Shown: positions 1-8,673, counted from the stretch's first letter. The stretch: 64,000 nt of DNA from Pseudomonas asturiensis (GCF_900143095.1 NZ_FRDA01000023.1:1-64000); one strand, 5' to 3'. A program made the numbers and translations. The notes: generated from the letters alone by a model not told the origin.

Positions 1-22
1 GTAAGCGCTCCATGAATCCCAC
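1..22. repeat. IS66 left terminal inverted repeat
   Basis: Matches the reverse complement of 1998-2019 at 20 of 22 positions; mismatches fall at positions 14 and 17. The GTAAGCG tip is typical of the IS66 family. Confidence 0.92.
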
Positions 23-84
23 ATTCCAAGCGCTTATCTGATGCTCGATGCTGTGCTCCCGATTCTCTCAGGAGCACGTTCGCC

Positions 85-444
85 ATGATGCGACCCGACG
101 CCAAAGTCGAAAAAGTCTATCTCTACCCCAAACCCGTCGACTTCCGAAAATCCATTGACGGCCTGGCTGCCCTGGTCGAGTTGGATATCAAGGTCGCAGT
201 CTTTGACCCAGTGCTTTTTGTTTTCCTCAACAAGCCACGCAACCGCGTGAAGATCTTGTACTGGGAACGCAACGGCTTCTGCCTTTGGCTCAAGCGCCTG
301 GAGTCCGAACGTTTCAAAACATCGCCTGACGTGACGGACGAAGCGATTGTCCTGACTGTCCAGGAACTCAACTGGATGCTCGACGGTTTTGACCTCTGGC
401 GTAACCGTCCTCATCAGGTTTTGACGCCGCGATTCGTGGCCTGA
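85..444 (+). CDS. tnpB: IS66 accessory protein TnpB
   Basis: A 119-aa protein of the IS66 Orf2/TnpB family. It shows the family signature PKPVDFRKSIDGLAALV near residues 16-32 and a central VFLNKPRNRVKILYW segment. TnpB is required for IS66 transposition together with the transposase, but its biochemical role is not established. Two adjacent ATGs (85 and 88) follow an AGGAGC ribosome site at 70-75; either could start. It lies 18 bases upstream of tnpC and is presumably co-transcribed with it. The length is normal for the family and the frame is intact. Confidence 0.93.
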   Translation: MMRPDAKVEKVYLYPKPVDFRKSIDGLAALVELDIKVAVFDPVLFVFLNKPRNRVKILYWERNGFCLWLKRLESERFKTSPDVTDEAIVLTVQELNWMLDGFDLWRNRPHQVLTPRFVA

Positions 445-462
445 TTCGGTATAATCCAGGGC

Positions 463-1974
463 ATGAAATCCATGCCCGACAACCTTCCCGACGATCTCCA
501 ACTGCTCAAGCAAATGCTTGCGAAGATGCAGTCGCGGGTCGGTTTTCTTGAAGAGGAAAACGCGCTGCTGCGTCAGCGCTTGTTCGGACGTAAGTCCGAG
601 CAGACGGCTGATCCTGCCACGCCTCAGCTAGCCCTTTTCAATGAAGCAGAAAGCATCGCGGACATCGCCGACGAAGACACGGAAGAAGAGGTCGTCGCAC
701 CCACCAAGCGCCGTGGCAAGCGCAAGCCGCTGCCCGCTGGCCTTCCGCGCATCGAGGTCATCCACGAACTGCCCGAACATGAGCTGACTTGCACCTGCGG
801 CTGCCGCAAGCATGCCATCGGTGAGGAGATCAGCGAGCAGCTTGAAATCGTCCCGATGCAGATCCGTGTCATCAAACACGTCCGTAAAGTCTATGGTTGC
901 CGCGACTGCGAAGCCGCTCCGGTCACTGCGGACAAGCCAGCTCAGTTGATTGAAAAAAGCATGGCCAGCCCGAGCGTTCTGGCGATGTTGCTGACCACCA
1001 AGTATGTGGACGGCTTGCCGCTTCATCGATTTGAAAAAGTATTAGGTCGCCACGGCATTGATATCCCTCGCCAGACCTTGGCACGCTGGGTTATCCAGTG
1101 CGGCGAGCACTTCCAGCCGCTGCTGAATTTAATGCGCGATAGCCTATTGGCCAGCCGCGTCATCCACTGCGATGAAACGCGGGTGCAGGTGTTGAAAGAG
1201 CCTGACCGCGAGCCAAGCAGTCAGTCGTGGATGTGGGTGCAAACCGGCGGCCCGCCGGATAAGCCGGTGATCCTTTTTGACTACTCCACCAGCCGTGCGC
1301 AGGAGGTACCGACTCGCCTGCTCGATGGCTATCGTGGTTACGTCATGACTGATGATTATGCCGGTTACAACGCGCTGGGCGCCCAAGCTGGAGTTGAGCG
1401 TTTAGGATGCTGGGCCCATGCGCGCCGTAAATTCGTTGAAGCGCAGAAAGTGCAGCCCAAAGGTAAAACAGGACGCGCGGATATCGCGCTGAATCTGATC
1501 AACAAGCTTTACGGCATCGAACGCGACCTAAAGACTTGCGGCGACGCTGAACGCAAGATCGGCCGTCACGAACAAAGCCTGTCGATACTGGCGCAGTTGA
1601 AAAGCTGGATCGAAAAGACGCAGCCACAGGTCACCGCTCAGAACGCCTTGGGCAAGGCTATCAGTTACCTCGCCAGTAACTGGAGCAAGCTGGAGCGATA
1701 CGTCGAGGAAGGCTACCTGCCGCTCGACAATAACGCCGCTGAACGCGCGATCCGCCCCTTCGTGATCGGAAGAAAAAACTGGCTGTTTAGCGACACGCCC
1801 AAGGGCGCGACGGCCAGTGCTCAACTTTACAGCCTGGTCGAGACCGCCAAAGCCAACGGCCAGGAGCCCTATGCGTGGCTGCGCCACGCACTCGAACGCC
1901 TACCGACGGCGACATCGGTTGAAGACTACGAAGCCTTGCTGCCGTGGAACTGCTCACCTGCATCGCCTAGCTGA
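463..1974 (+). CDS. tnpC: IS66-family transposase TnpC
   Basis: A 503-aa DDE transposase. The N-terminus has a leucine-rich predicted coiled coil (about residues 8-45), then a cysteine-rich zinc-finger region with CTCGC and a YGCRDCE pair. The DDE catalytic triad can be placed at Asp237 ([10 protein letters not shown]), Asp297 or Asp298 ([12 protein letters not shown]) and Glu427 ([20 protein letters not shown]), with the usual helical insertion between the second Asp and the Glu. The protein is full length for the family and uninterrupted, so the element could be active. The ATG at 463 was chosen; a second ATG lies at 472. Confidence 0.95.
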   Translation: MKSMPDNLPDDLQLLKQMLAKMQSRVGFLEEENALLRQRLFGRKSEQTADPATPQLALFNEAESIADIADEDTEEEVVAPTKRRGKRKPLPAGLPRIEVIHELPEHELTCTCGCRKHAIGEEISEQLEIVPMQIRVIKHVRKVYGCRDCEAAPVTADKPAQLIEKSMASPSVLAMLLTTKYVDGLPLHRFEKVLGRHGIDIPRQTLARWVIQCGEHFQPLLNLMRDSLLASRVIHCDETRVQVLKEPDREPSSQSWMWVQTGGPPDKPVILFDYSTSRAQEVPTRLLDGYRGYVMTDDYAGYNALGAQAGVERLGCWAHARRKFVEAQKVQPKGKTGRADIALNLINKLYGIERDLKTCGDAERKIGRHEQSLSILAQLKSWIEKTQPQVTAQNALGKAISYLASNWSKLERYVEEGYLPLDNNAAERAIRPFVIGRKNWLFSDTPKGATASAQLYSLVETAKANGQEPYAWLRHALERLPTATSVEDYEALLPWNCSPASPS

Positions 1975-1997
1975 GCGCGCCACCCATATTGAGCACG

Positions 1998-2019
1998 GTG
2001 GGGTTTATGGAGCGCTTAC
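1998..2019. repeat. IS66 right terminal inverted repeat
   Basis: Partner of bases 1-22. It ends in CGCTTAC at 2019. The next eight bases, ACTGATCC (2020-2027), are the expected right copy of the target-site duplication. Confidence 0.92.
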
Positions 2020-2110
2020 ACTGATCCCGGACACGACGCCAAGTCTTTTCTCGCCCCAGTTTGTGCCATCCCTTCAATGCCCTCACATCGAACTCAAGGT
2101 CATAGGTCAT
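2020..2110 (-). pseudogene. relE: relE toxin 5' fragment, cut by the IS66 element
   Basis: Reading leftwards from an ATG at 2108-2110 that overlaps the antitoxin stop (ATGA), the frame begins MTYDLEFDVRALKGWHKLG and continues to VRDQ at the IS66 junction. This matches the N-terminus of RelE-family mRNA interferases (MxYxLxFxxxALKEWxKLG, then VRxQ). Only about 30 of the usual 80-95 codons remain before IS66 sequence takes over. There is also a stretch of roughly five extra residues between KLG and VRDQ relative to the usual spacing. The remainder, if present, would lie left of base 1. The toxin is inferred to be inactive. Confidence 0.82.
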
Positions 2111-2346
2111 AGGTCATCCAGCGAAACTTTGACTCGCTGCGGCGCAGCAAGACGCTCGCGCACGCTGGCCATCAGGGTTTCATCTTCCTCGGTCATCAGC
2201 ACGGGCTTGAACGGTAGTTGCCCGCGCTCAGCGACGTACTGCAGCGCTTGTCGCATGAGTTCGGAAGGTGTGACGCCGAGCTTTTCAAGCTCACGGTAAG
2301 CGCGCGCCTTGAGGTCATCGTCTATGCGGACGTTGATAGATGCCAT
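2107..2346 (-). CDS. relB: RelB/DinJ-family antitoxin
   Basis: A 79-aa protein beginning MASINVRIDDDLKARAYREL, the typical ribbon-helix-helix start of RelB/DinJ antitoxins. The N-terminal part (about 1-45) would dimerise and bind the operator; the acidic C-terminal tail (to SLDDL) would bind the toxin. The start at 2346 was chosen over an upstream in-frame ATG because the RHH fold begins there and AGAGAG precedes it. The downstream toxin overlaps its stop by ATGA but is destroyed by IS66, so the antitoxin is now an orphan. It probably autoregulates from the 2347-2641 gap. Confidence 0.87.
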   Translation of the reverse strand: MASINVRIDDDLKARAYRELEKLGVTPSELMRQALQYVAERGQLPFKPVLMTEEDETLMASVRERLAAPQRVKVSLDDL

Positions 2347-2641
2347 GATGGGTATCTCTCTGTAATGACGTTTGCCTGTACAGTGACGCACTCCTGCCCC
2401 AGAGGCAAGTACCTGCTGCGAGACGACTCATGCAGCGCAGCAAGCCATCCATATCCACATCACAACCGCTACGCAATCCAGGCTGCAACCGAGCACTGCA
2501 AGGCAACCATTCCAACCTCAACGCCGCCCAAACCAGTCACACTTTGTAACACCCCTGATACACCGCTCATCATTACCCCCTAAAGCTATCCCCCCACCCC
2601 GTCGATATCCCTTGCACATACTCTAATCATGGATTGATGAA

Positions 2642-3367
2642 ATGATTATCTCTTTAAGCACCACTGCCCCGTCGATGGCCGACCGCCTGACGCCTTCCGA
2701 TCAGAAGCTCACTGCGCAACCGATGAGCGATGCAGCGAAGCAGGCGTTGCTCAATGCCACGCCCGCTGCCGTTTACTATCCGAGCGAACCGCCCAAGACC
2801 AGTATTGACTCGATGGAAGTGGTCGAGACGATGATCGGTCCGCCTCAGTCGTGGGATTTTCCGCGAGTGGCTGAGTTGCACCGTGGGGTGACGGAGGTGA
2901 TGAGGGGCGCGTTCAAGGAGTTTCAGTCGGCGCTGTCGTATCTGTACCCGGACCTGGCTGACAAGAAGTTCGGTTTCACGGTTGCAGAAGACGGCAGCCT
3001 GAAGGCGCTCAATACGGGCGGGCAGTTGAATGCGGCCGAGATGGATCGTCTGAATGGGCTGCTGAACAACTCCAGCGATCTGAAGGCAGCGGCGTTGAAT
3101 TACCGCGACTCGGCCATCGATCTGGTGGAGGCTGATTCGGCGTGGACCGGCAGCTACCTTGGCCGGTACAACCTGACCAAGGAAAACTTCGCCGACACGC
3201 TGGATCTGGCGGCGCTGCTTATCCCCGTGACCAAGACGCCGTCTCAGGAACAGTTTGACGGGATGTTCTTCAATCAGATGGCCTACAAGGGCGAGCGTGC
3301 ATCGGCAGAGGTGCTGGCAGCACGGGAAGAAGCCCGTGCGGCGAAGCGGATTGTCGAGACGGCTTGA
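2642..3367 (+). CDS. hypothetical protein, 241 aa
   Basis: I do not recognise a family. The protein has no signal peptide or membrane segment. The first 60 residues are Ser/Thr/Pro/Ala-rich and probably disordered. A helical, mixed-charge body follows (about 70-225), with an Asn/Gly-rich patch near residue 140 and a basic Ala/Glu-rich tail (AAREEARAAKRIVE). The first ATG (2642) is used; an alternative is Met12 (2675). The ribosome site is weak for both. It stands alone, pointing right, with a 12-bp tandem repeat just downstream and a leftward gene beyond. No hrp box was seen upstream. Confidence 0.7.
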   Translation: MIISLSTTAPSMADRLTPSDQKLTAQPMSDAAKQALLNATPAAVYYPSEPPKTSIDSMEVVETMIGPPQSWDFPRVAELHRGVTEVMRGAFKEFQSALSYLYPDLADKKFGFTVAEDGSLKALNTGGQLNAAEMDRLNGLLNNSSDLKAAALNYRDSAIDLVEADSAWTGSYLGRYNLTKENFADTLDLAALLIPVTKTPSQEQFDGMFFNQMAYKGERASAEVLAAREEARAAKRIVETA

Positions 3368-3394
3368 GGCTTGTTGCGTGTTTTGGGCGAGGCC

Positions 3395-3454
3395 GACTTC
3401 CGGGGTCACTTCCGGGGTCACTTCCGGGGCGACTTCCGGGGTGACTTCCGGGGT
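3395..3454. repeat. 12-bp tandem repeat, five copies
   Basis: Five consecutive copies of [G/C]ACTTCCGGGG[T/C] at 3395, 3407, 3419, 3431 and 3443. They lie between the stop of the 241-aa gene and the stop of the leftward acetyltransferase gene. A 12-base unit is a multiple of three and keeps an open frame leftwards (Pro-Glu-Val-Thr/Ala), but no gene is supported there. Confidence 0.9.
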
Positions 3455-3464
3455 CAGGCCTTGG

Positions 3465-4025
3465 TCAAGATGATACAAGGCTTGCGCGCGCCAACCACTC
3501 CTCCCGCGTCATCTCCCAAATCTCTTGCGGCAGTCTCCCGCTGACGAAGTCGCTTTCACCCGTTGCCACTAAGCGCATGCCTTCCTTGATCGATACCCGC
3601 CGCGACCCTTCATTGGGCGCGGCCTTGGGCACTTGCATCAGGGGCTGGCCCAGCGTTTCGAACCAGTAACGATTAATCGTCACACAGGCTTCCTGCATGT
3701 AGCCGTTGCCCTGCCAATGCGGGTGCAGCCAGAAGCCGCGGTTGTTGCCGGGGTCGGTCATGAGGCTGATGCTGCCGATGATCTCGTGCGGCGCGTTGTG
3801 CAGGCGGATCATCCAGTGCCACTCGGTGCCTCGCTGCACGGCGGGCAGGGCGACGTCCTGGATGTAGCGCAGCGCGCCGTCCGGCGGGTAAGGCCAGGGC
3901 ACACGATTGTTCAGAAAGCGTACGACTTCCCAGTGCGCAAAGCGCTGTTGCACGGCGGGCGCATCGGCGAGCTCGAGCGGGGTCAGCAGCAGGCGCTCGG
4001 TGCGCAGCGTGGGGGTGATGTTCAT
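3465..4025 (-). CDS. GNAT-family N-acetyltransferase (RimJ/RimL-like)
   Basis: A 186-aa protein that starts with the RimJ/RimL-type TLRTERLLLTPLELAD segment (β1) and carries the acetyl-CoA-binding loop of GNAT enzymes as HPHWQGNGYMQEA around residues 100-112 (Q-x-x-G-x-G/A form). The core IRLHNAPHEIIGSISLM strand-turn-strand precedes it. It would transfer acetyl groups to an amine; protein N-termini or a small molecule are both possible and the substrate cannot be read from sequence. It is a single leftward gene, divergent from the membrane protein at 4153. Confidence 0.85.
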   Translation of the reverse strand: MNITPTLRTERLLLTPLELADAPAVQQRFAHWEVVRFLNNRVPWPYPPDGALRYIQDVALPAVQRGTEWHWMIRLHNAPHEIIGSISLMTDPGNNRGFWLHPHWQGNGYMQEACVTINRYWFETLGQPLMQVPKAAPNEGSRRVSIKEGMRLVATGESDFVSGRLPQEIWEMTREEWLARASLVSS

Positions 4026-4152
4026 GTCGATGTCCTTTTCGTTGATCCGGTTTTATAGGATGAACGGTCCCGTTACAGGCGACTTTAGTTCGAACTGCGC
4101 CACTGGCGCGGGGGTCTACACAGCCTCTTTTAACTTTTGGTATCCACTGACC

Positions 4153-4689
4153 GTGCCCAGAATTATCACAGACGAGACACCCGAGCACGTCATCGACGAG
4201 CAGCAGATCACGCTGTTTGGCTCGCCAAAGGAGCGGCTGGATTTTTATCGGCGCGAGATTCATTACGAAACCACGAATCTGTCCAATCGCACTAACGCCT
4301 ATTTGTCGGCGCAGTCTTTTCTGGTGATCGCCTACGCGTCGTCCATGGCCAATGCCAATACCGACTGGGGCGTGATGTTTACGTTGGTGGTGCCACCGAT
4401 GCTGGCGCTGCTGGGCCTGTTCTGTACGCTGGCCGCGTGGCCGGGCATTCGGGCGGCGTGCGACATCATCATGCACTGGCATCGCAAGCAGGCGGGGTTG
4501 TTGCGCAGCGAGCCGGTCATCGGGCTGACCTATGACGACTCGCCGCTGTTCAGCGACTGGGAGTCCAGCGAAACCGGGCCGAAGAAATCACTGCTGTTTT
4601 CCAAGCGCACGCCTTGGCTGTTCAGTTTTTTCTGGCTGTTTCTGGGCAGTTTCGCGGTGTTCGTTCAGATGCTTGCGCTGGACAATTGA
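4153..4689 (+). CDS. small inner-membrane protein, unknown function
   Basis: About 178 aa from a GTG start giving MPRIITDETPEHVIDEQQ. A soluble helical N-terminus includes SPKERLDFYRREIHYE. Two strongly hydrophobic segments follow: VMFTLVVPPMLALLGLFCTL (about residues 75-95) and a C-terminal LFSFFWLFLGSFAVFVQMLA. A hydrophilic loop of about 55 residues lies between them. An in-frame ATG at 4060 would add 31 residues; neither start has a good ribosome site. I chose the GTG because the protein-like composition begins there. The family is not recognised. Confidence 0.62.
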   Translation: MPRIITDETPEHVIDEQQITLFGSPKERLDFYRREIHYETTNLSNRTNAYLSAQSFLVIAYASSMANANTDWGVMFTLVVPPMLALLGLFCTLAAWPGIRAACDIIMHWHRKQAGLLRSEPVIGLTYDDSPLFSDWESSETGPKKSLLFSKRTPWLFSFFWLFLGSFAVFVQMLALDN

Positions 4690-4696
4690 TGACCGA

Positions 4697-4795
4697 TCAG
4701 GGCACCAGAATGATCTTGTCGCCCCTGCCCTCGTTGATCTCAGCGTAACGCGCCAGGCCTTCGCTCAGCGGTGACTCGACCAGCCCGGCAGGCAG
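4697..4795 (-). pseudogene. 3' remnant of a medium-chain dehydrogenase/quinone oxidoreductase-like gene
   Basis: Read leftwards, the frame ends LPAGLVESPLSEGLARYAEI, then a short acidic stretch and GDKIILVP before TGA at 4697-4699. A terminal Y-x-x-I-x-x-G-x-x-D-K-I-I-L-V-P is the normal C-terminus of zinc-type alcohol dehydrogenase/quinone oxidoreductase proteins. Upstream of about 4795 the frame stays open for a while but loses resemblance, and no N-terminal part or nucleotide-binding motif is present. This is inferred to be a decayed gene end left by deletion. The family call is moderate because only about 32 residues remain. Confidence 0.5.
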
Positions 4796-4967
4796 CGCCG
4801 TTGGTGAGGGAAATGCGGTAGCTCTTGCACAGGCTCCGAAGCGGTCAGCGATGGGCAGCGTGTATGGAAGAGGCCGGATACGGATCGGCCAAGGGCTTCT
4901 GCTTATCGGTCAGATGCGGGCGGCGGCATTGCGAACAAAGCGGTAGGGGCTGACTGAACGCATAACC

Positions 4968-5053
4968 GTGGGAGGCGGCTTGCCGGCGATGGCGTCAGTC
5001 CAGAAGGTGAGATGGCGTAGCAGACATCGCATCGCCGGCAAGCCGCCTCCCAC
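4968..5053. repeat. REP pair (type A), inverted
   Basis: Bases 4968-4990 (GTGGGAGGCGGCTTGCCGGC core) and 5031-5053 are perfect 23-bp inverted copies separated by 40 bases, a REPIN-like doublet. The same unit recurs at 20858, 20921, 21058 and 21121. It lies in the 740-base gap between the small membrane protein and the oprD-family gene. Confidence 0.85.
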
Positions 5054-5143
5054 AGTTCGATGTTGGCTGCGAGACCTGCACAACGAGGAGCGCTCCGCTT
5101 CCTAAGGGGTCGTCTACGCCTTCATGGCGTCAGCGCTGGCCGT

Positions 5144-5344
5144 TTCGCGAGCAAGCTCGCTCCCACGAAATGTTGAACTACGCCTGATAGCATGGACAGC
5201 GCTATAGCTGATCTTGCCAACACCACCAGTGCACATGCTCCGTACACACGTCCCGTGGGAGTGAGCTTGCTCACGAAGAGACCGGTTCATCCGCCAGAGA
5301 TGTGGCGTTCGAAACATAGTCTTCGCGAGCAAGCTCGCTCCCAC
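5144..5344. repeat. three REP sequences (type B)
   Basis: Copies of the TTCGCGAGCAAGCTCGCTCC unit (followed by CAC) lie at 5144-5166 and 5322-5344, with an inverted, slightly diverged copy at 5255-5277. This palindromic unit is widespread between genes of Pseudomonas. No convincing gene is present among them. The rest of 5054-5432 shows nothing else that I can support. Confidence 0.82.
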
Positions 5345-5432
5345 AAGTCTGCTATGGATTCATCTCAGCCCGTGGGAAAGGTCGTTGCTGGCAACCTGTT
5401 GCGAAGGCGATGCGGCTGACGCCATCACATCA

Positions 5433-6713
5433 TCAGAAGATGTTGATCGGGTAGTCGACGAAGATGCGGGTTTCGTTGCCTTCGCTGTTGTACGCCTGAG
5501 CGTCGTCGGACACGCGCAGGAACGAATTGCGCAGACGAATCGACAGGTCCTTGGCCGGGCCGGTCTGTACCACGTAGGTCAGCTGGCTGAAGATTTCACG
5601 TTCGGTGCCATCGCCACTGCCCGCGGTACCGTCGTCGATGTTGTCGCCGCGCACGTAGGCTGCCCGGTAGCTCAGGCCAGGCGTGACCAGACCCGACAGG
5701 TCGACGCTGTAGGCGGCCTGCCACGAACGTTCGTCCTTGCCATTGAAGTCGGACCAGTAGGAGTTCGCCAGGTAGATGGTGTTGCCGCCATCGCTGGTGC
5801 CACCATCGTTGCGATAGCCGCCATATACGTAGCCGATGTCGCCGCTGCTGCGCTGGTGAGCCAGGGTGAACGAGTGGATACCCACAGCCCAGGTCGCTGC
5901 CAGGCTCCAGATTTTGTTGTCACGCTCGTCGCTGTTGGCGAAGTCCTTGTCCAGCCGGGTCTTGTAGCCGTTGAAGTCCAGTGTCAGGGACTGCTCCTGC
6001 GGCAGGGCGAAGACATAGTTCAGGTTCACGTACTGCTTCTTCAGGACGTCTTCGTCGTCAGAGGCGTAGAACGCAGCAGTGAATGCCTTGGAGAATTTAT
6101 AGCTGGCACCGTAGACATTGATGCTTTTCAGGTCACCACTGTCGCGGGCTTCAGCGCTCTTGCGCGCCTGCTGGGTGAAACGACCGGCCACCACTTCAAG
6201 GCCGTCGATTTCCTTGGAAGTGATCATCGTGCCGGTGTAGCTTTCCGGCAGCAGACGGGAGTTGTCGTAGCTCAGTACCGGCAACTGAGGCATCTGGTCG
6301 CCGTACTTGATGACGGTGTTGGAGATACGCGCTTTCACTGCCGCGCCCACGCGCGTCAGATCATCGGCTGCGTCACCCTGGCCGTTGTCGCTCTGCTTGA
6401 AGAAGTCGATACCGCCTGCGCCGGCACGCCCTTTGCCGCCATCCAGGCGCACGCCGTAAAGTCCGAATGCGTCAACGCCGACGCCCACGGTGCCCTGGGT
6501 AAAGCCGGACGTGAAAGTACCCATGAAGGCCTGGCCCCACTCGGCCTTGTCTTCACGACCATTTTTGTAGTCACGGTTGATGTAGGCATTGCGTAGATTG
6601 ACGGTCAGGCTGCTGTCTTCAACGAATCCCTGGGTGTCTGCCTGCCCTTGAGCCATGGCCTGACTGGCGCTGATGATGCCCAGCGCGAGCATACCCATAC
6701 GTGTGTTAAGCAT
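5433..6713 (-). CDS. OprD-family outer-membrane porin
   Basis: A 426-aa precursor with an N-terminal signal peptide (MLNTRMGMLALGIISASQAM, cleavage after about AMA) and a mature start QADTQGFVEDSSLTVNLRN, the standard OprD-family opening. The rest alternates amphipathic β-strands with polar loops, with a short terminal strand ending in Phe (FVDYPINIF) as required for BAM-dependent insertion. OprD-type channels admit specific small substrates such as amino acids and carboxylates; the substrate here cannot be assigned. The start is set by AGGAAGGG upstream. It is a single leftward gene. An antisense frame over most of its length is a high-GC shadow. Confidence 0.93.
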   Translation of the reverse strand: MLNTRMGMLALGIISASQAMAQGQADTQGFVEDSSLTVNLRNAYINRDYKNGREDKAEWGQAFMGTFTSGFTQGTVGVGVDAFGLYGVRLDGGKGRAGAGGIDFFKQSDNGQGDAADDLTRVGAAVKARISNTVIKYGDQMPQLPVLSYDNSRLLPESYTGTMITSKEIDGLEVVAGRFTQQARKSAEARDSGDLKSINVYGASYKFSKAFTAAFYASDDEDVLKKQYVNLNYVFALPQEQSLTLDFNGYKTRLDKDFANSDERDNKIWSLAATWAVGIHSFTLAHQRSSGDIGYVYGGYRNDGGTSDGGNTIYLANSYWSDFNGKDERSWQAAYSVDLSGLVTPGLSYRAAYVRGDNIDDGTAGSGDGTEREIFSQLTYVVQTGPAKDLSIRLRNSFLRVSDDAQAYNSEGNETRIFVDYPINIF

Positions 6714-6930
6714 CTGTATTCCCTTCCTGTACGAATTGACACGCGCTGTGGCGACGGCGGATGCCGTTCCGGGCTTTCAGGTTTCAAACCTGCAAGCCGC
6801 ACGCTGTCATCGCAGTGGACTACTGATGCACGTACATGGCGCAAAGCCACAAGCGGTGGGGCGCGAATCCTAGTCCCAAGGCTTGAAGGGTGTCAAACGT
6901 CAAGAAGGCCGAAATAGAGCGCTCCCGGTT

Positions 6931-7137
6931 TCAGTCCTTGAGCACGCCCAGCAGGGCTTCAAGCTCCGCATCGTTGAATAATCCCACCGGATAACGCTGC
7001 AGCAGCATCGCGCGCACGTCCGGTCGAGGTTTTGCGGGTTTGGTCGTCCTTAACCAATCCGCCATCAACTGGCGGGCCTCGTTACTGGAAGAAGCAGACA
7101 ACTCACGAGCACGGTGCTGGCTCATACCTGCGTTCAT
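6931..7137 (-). CDS. small hypothetical protein, 68 aa
   Basis: The protein begins MNAGMSQHRARELSASSSNE, has a basic middle (LRTTKPAKPRPDVRAMLLQR) and an acidic end (FNDAELEALLGVLKD). There is no signal or membrane segment. AGAGG lies 8 bases before the ATG, and composition and frame support a real gene. It stands alone, leftward, with 217- and 211-base gaps on either side. I do not recognise the family. Confidence 0.6.
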   Translation of the reverse strand: MNAGMSQHRARELSASSSNEARQLMADWLRTTKPAKPRPDVRAMLLQRYPVGLFNDAELEALLGVLKD

Positions 7138-7263
7138 AGTGACAACCTCTTAATTCATGAGGGGCTAAATTTACGGACGCTGTGTGACAGTCACGCTAAG
7201 AAAACGGATCAAACCTGACGTTGATTAAAGATGAGATTCGGATAAACGCTACAAAGTGTTACC

Positions 7264-7293
7264 CAAAAAAAAGCCCATCAGGTGATGGGCTTT
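7264..7293 (-). terminator. Rho-independent terminator downstream of aguA
   Basis: Perfect 11-bp stem AAAGCCCATCA (7270-7280) / TGATGGGCTTT (7283-7293) with a 2-base loop. For leftward transcripts it is followed by a U-run (A-run 7264-7272 on the + strand). It lies 56 bases past the aguA stop. Confidence 0.85.
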
Positions 7294-7348
7294 AAGCAGC
7301 AAGAACAGGACCAATAGGCCACCATTACATGTTACTAATCATTTCTAA

Positions 7349-8455
7349 CTAGGCCTTATGAGGGGCCGGTTGCTGCTGGGTCAGGCAGTGGATATTGCCG
7401 CCGCCAAGCAGCAATTCCCGGCCTGGGACCATCACCACTTCGTGCTCTGGAAACAATTGTTGCAGGATTTGCCGGGCGGTTTCGTCCATCGGGTCATCGA
7501 AACTCGGGGCGATGATGCCGCCGTTTACAATCAGGAAGTTCACGTAGGAACCGGCCAGGCGCACCGACGGGTTGCGCTCCTGACTGCCGTGCACCTGATC
7601 AACGCCCGCGCACTCTTCAGCCGTGGCAAACAATGGGCCCGGAATCGGCATTTTGTGCACGATGAACTCGCGGCCCCGGGCATCGCGGGTGTTTTCCAAA
7701 ATACTCAATGCCGCATGGCAACGTGGGTAGTTGGGGTCTTCGGGATCATCGGTCCAGGCCAGCAGGACTTCGCCCGGACGAACGTAGCAGCAGAAGTTAT
7801 CCACATGCCCGTCGGTCTCGTCATTGAACAGGCCATCCGGCAGCCAGACGATCTTATCCACAGCCAGGTTGTCGCTCAGCACGGCCTCGATCTGCTCGCG
7901 GGTCAGGTGCGGGTTGCGGTTGCGGTTAAGCAGGCACTCCTCAGTGGTGATCAGCGTGCCCTCGCCGTCCACATGGATGGAGCCGCCTTCCAGCACAAAC
8001 CCTTCGGTGGCGTAACGCGGGCAGCGCTCGATCTCCATGACCTTGCTCGCCAGTTGCGAATCGAGGTTCCACGGCGCGTACAGGCCGCCATCGAAACCAC
8101 CCCAGGCGTTGAAGTCCCAATCCACGCCGCGCACTTCGCCACGGTCGTTGATGACGAACGTCGGGCCGGTGTCGCGCACCCAGGCGTCGTTGTTGCTGAT
8201 TTCCACGACGCGAATGTTCGGCATGTCCAGACGCGCCCGCGCGTTGTCGTACTGTGCGGCGGACACGGCAACGGTTACCGGCTCGAAGCGGGCGATAGCC
8301 TTGGCGACGGCCACGTGTGCCGTCTGCACCGGTTTGCCGCCCAGACGCCAGTTGTCCGGGCGCTCGGGCCAGACCATCCAGACCTGGGTCTGCGTGGCCC
8401 ATTCGGCGGGCATGTGAAAGCCATCGGCGCGTGGCGTGCTGTTGAGTGTGGTCAT
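7349..8455 (-). CDS. aguA: agmatine deiminase
   Basis: A 368-aa enzyme that hydrolyses agmatine to N-carbamoylputrescine and ammonia in arginine/polyamine catabolism. It matches the AguA/peptidyl-arginine-deiminase fold in length and motifs: early [36 protein letters not shown], the WGGFDGG segment, [40 protein letters not shown], and the C-terminal [11 protein letters not shown] with catalytic Cys357. It is leftward with its own terminator. The upstream gene on the same strand is separated by 218 bases, so co-transcription is possible but not required. The partner hydrolase aguB is not in the window. Confidence 0.96.
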   Translation of the reverse strand: MTTLNSTPRADGFHMPAEWATQTQVWMVWPERPDNWRLGGKPVQTAHVAVAKAIARFEPVTVAVSAAQYDNARARLDMPNIRVVEISNNDAWVRDTGPTFVINDRGEVRGVDWDFNAWGGFDGGLYAPWNLDSQLASKVMEIERCPRYATEGFVLEGGSIHVDGEGTLITTEECLLNRNRNPHLTREQIEAVLSDNLAVDKIVWLPDGLFNDETDGHVDNFCCYVRPGEVLLAWTDDPEDPNYPRCHAALSILENTRDARGREFIVHKMPIPGPLFATAEECAGVDQVHGSQERNPSVRLAGSYVNFLIVNGGIIAPSFDDPMDETARQILQQLFPEHEVVMVPGRELLLGGGNIHCLTQQQPAPHKA

Positions 8456-8673
8456 GTCAGTCAGGACTCCAGTGGGGAGGTCAAAGGTGTTGATCGTGAC
8501 CCTAGCAGACCGGCCATGACAATATGGGCGACTTTATAACGGATAAAAATCCGCATTAAAAGTGCTTTCAGGTTTTAATCGGTTATGTATTGCTTTTTTT
8601 GCCGATATTAATCTGCAATCAAGACCGCGCCTGATCATTCTTTACGCAATGGGCATGCCCCGTATAAAAAGGA

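Larger units (their letters stand above)
1..2019 (+). mobile_element. IS66-family insertion sequence (tnpB-tnpC type), complete
   Basis: The element is bounded by imperfect terminal inverted repeats: bases 1-22 and the reverse complement of 1998-2019 agree at 20 of 22 positions and share GTAAGCGCTCCAT at the tip. It carries tnpB and tnpC, both transcribed rightwards. No tnpA fits in the 84-base leader, so this is a two-gene IS66 variant. The right end sits inside a RelE-like toxin reading frame. IS66 elements normally make 8-bp target duplications; the right-hand copy would be bases 2020-2027, and the left-hand copy lies outside the window. That the left terminus is exactly base 1 is seen directly. 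Confidence 0.93.

Noticed and set aside
2110-2391. Longer antitoxin start at 2391
   Set aside because: The extra 15 residues (MRHCTGKRHYREIPI) are unlike RelB; the ribbon-helix-helix begins at 2346.
2392-2641. hrp box upstream of the 241-aa unknown protein, which would suggest a type III effector
   Set aside because: No GGAACC-N15/16-CCAC pattern was seen in the gap.
4968-5344. Spaced palindromic repeats considered as a CRISPR array
   Set aside because: Units are REP palindromes in both orientations with irregular spacing, and no cas genes are present.
5385-6596. 403-codon + strand frame antisense to the OprD-family porin
   Set aside because: The porin has a signal peptide, β-strand pattern and ribosome site; the antisense frame has none.
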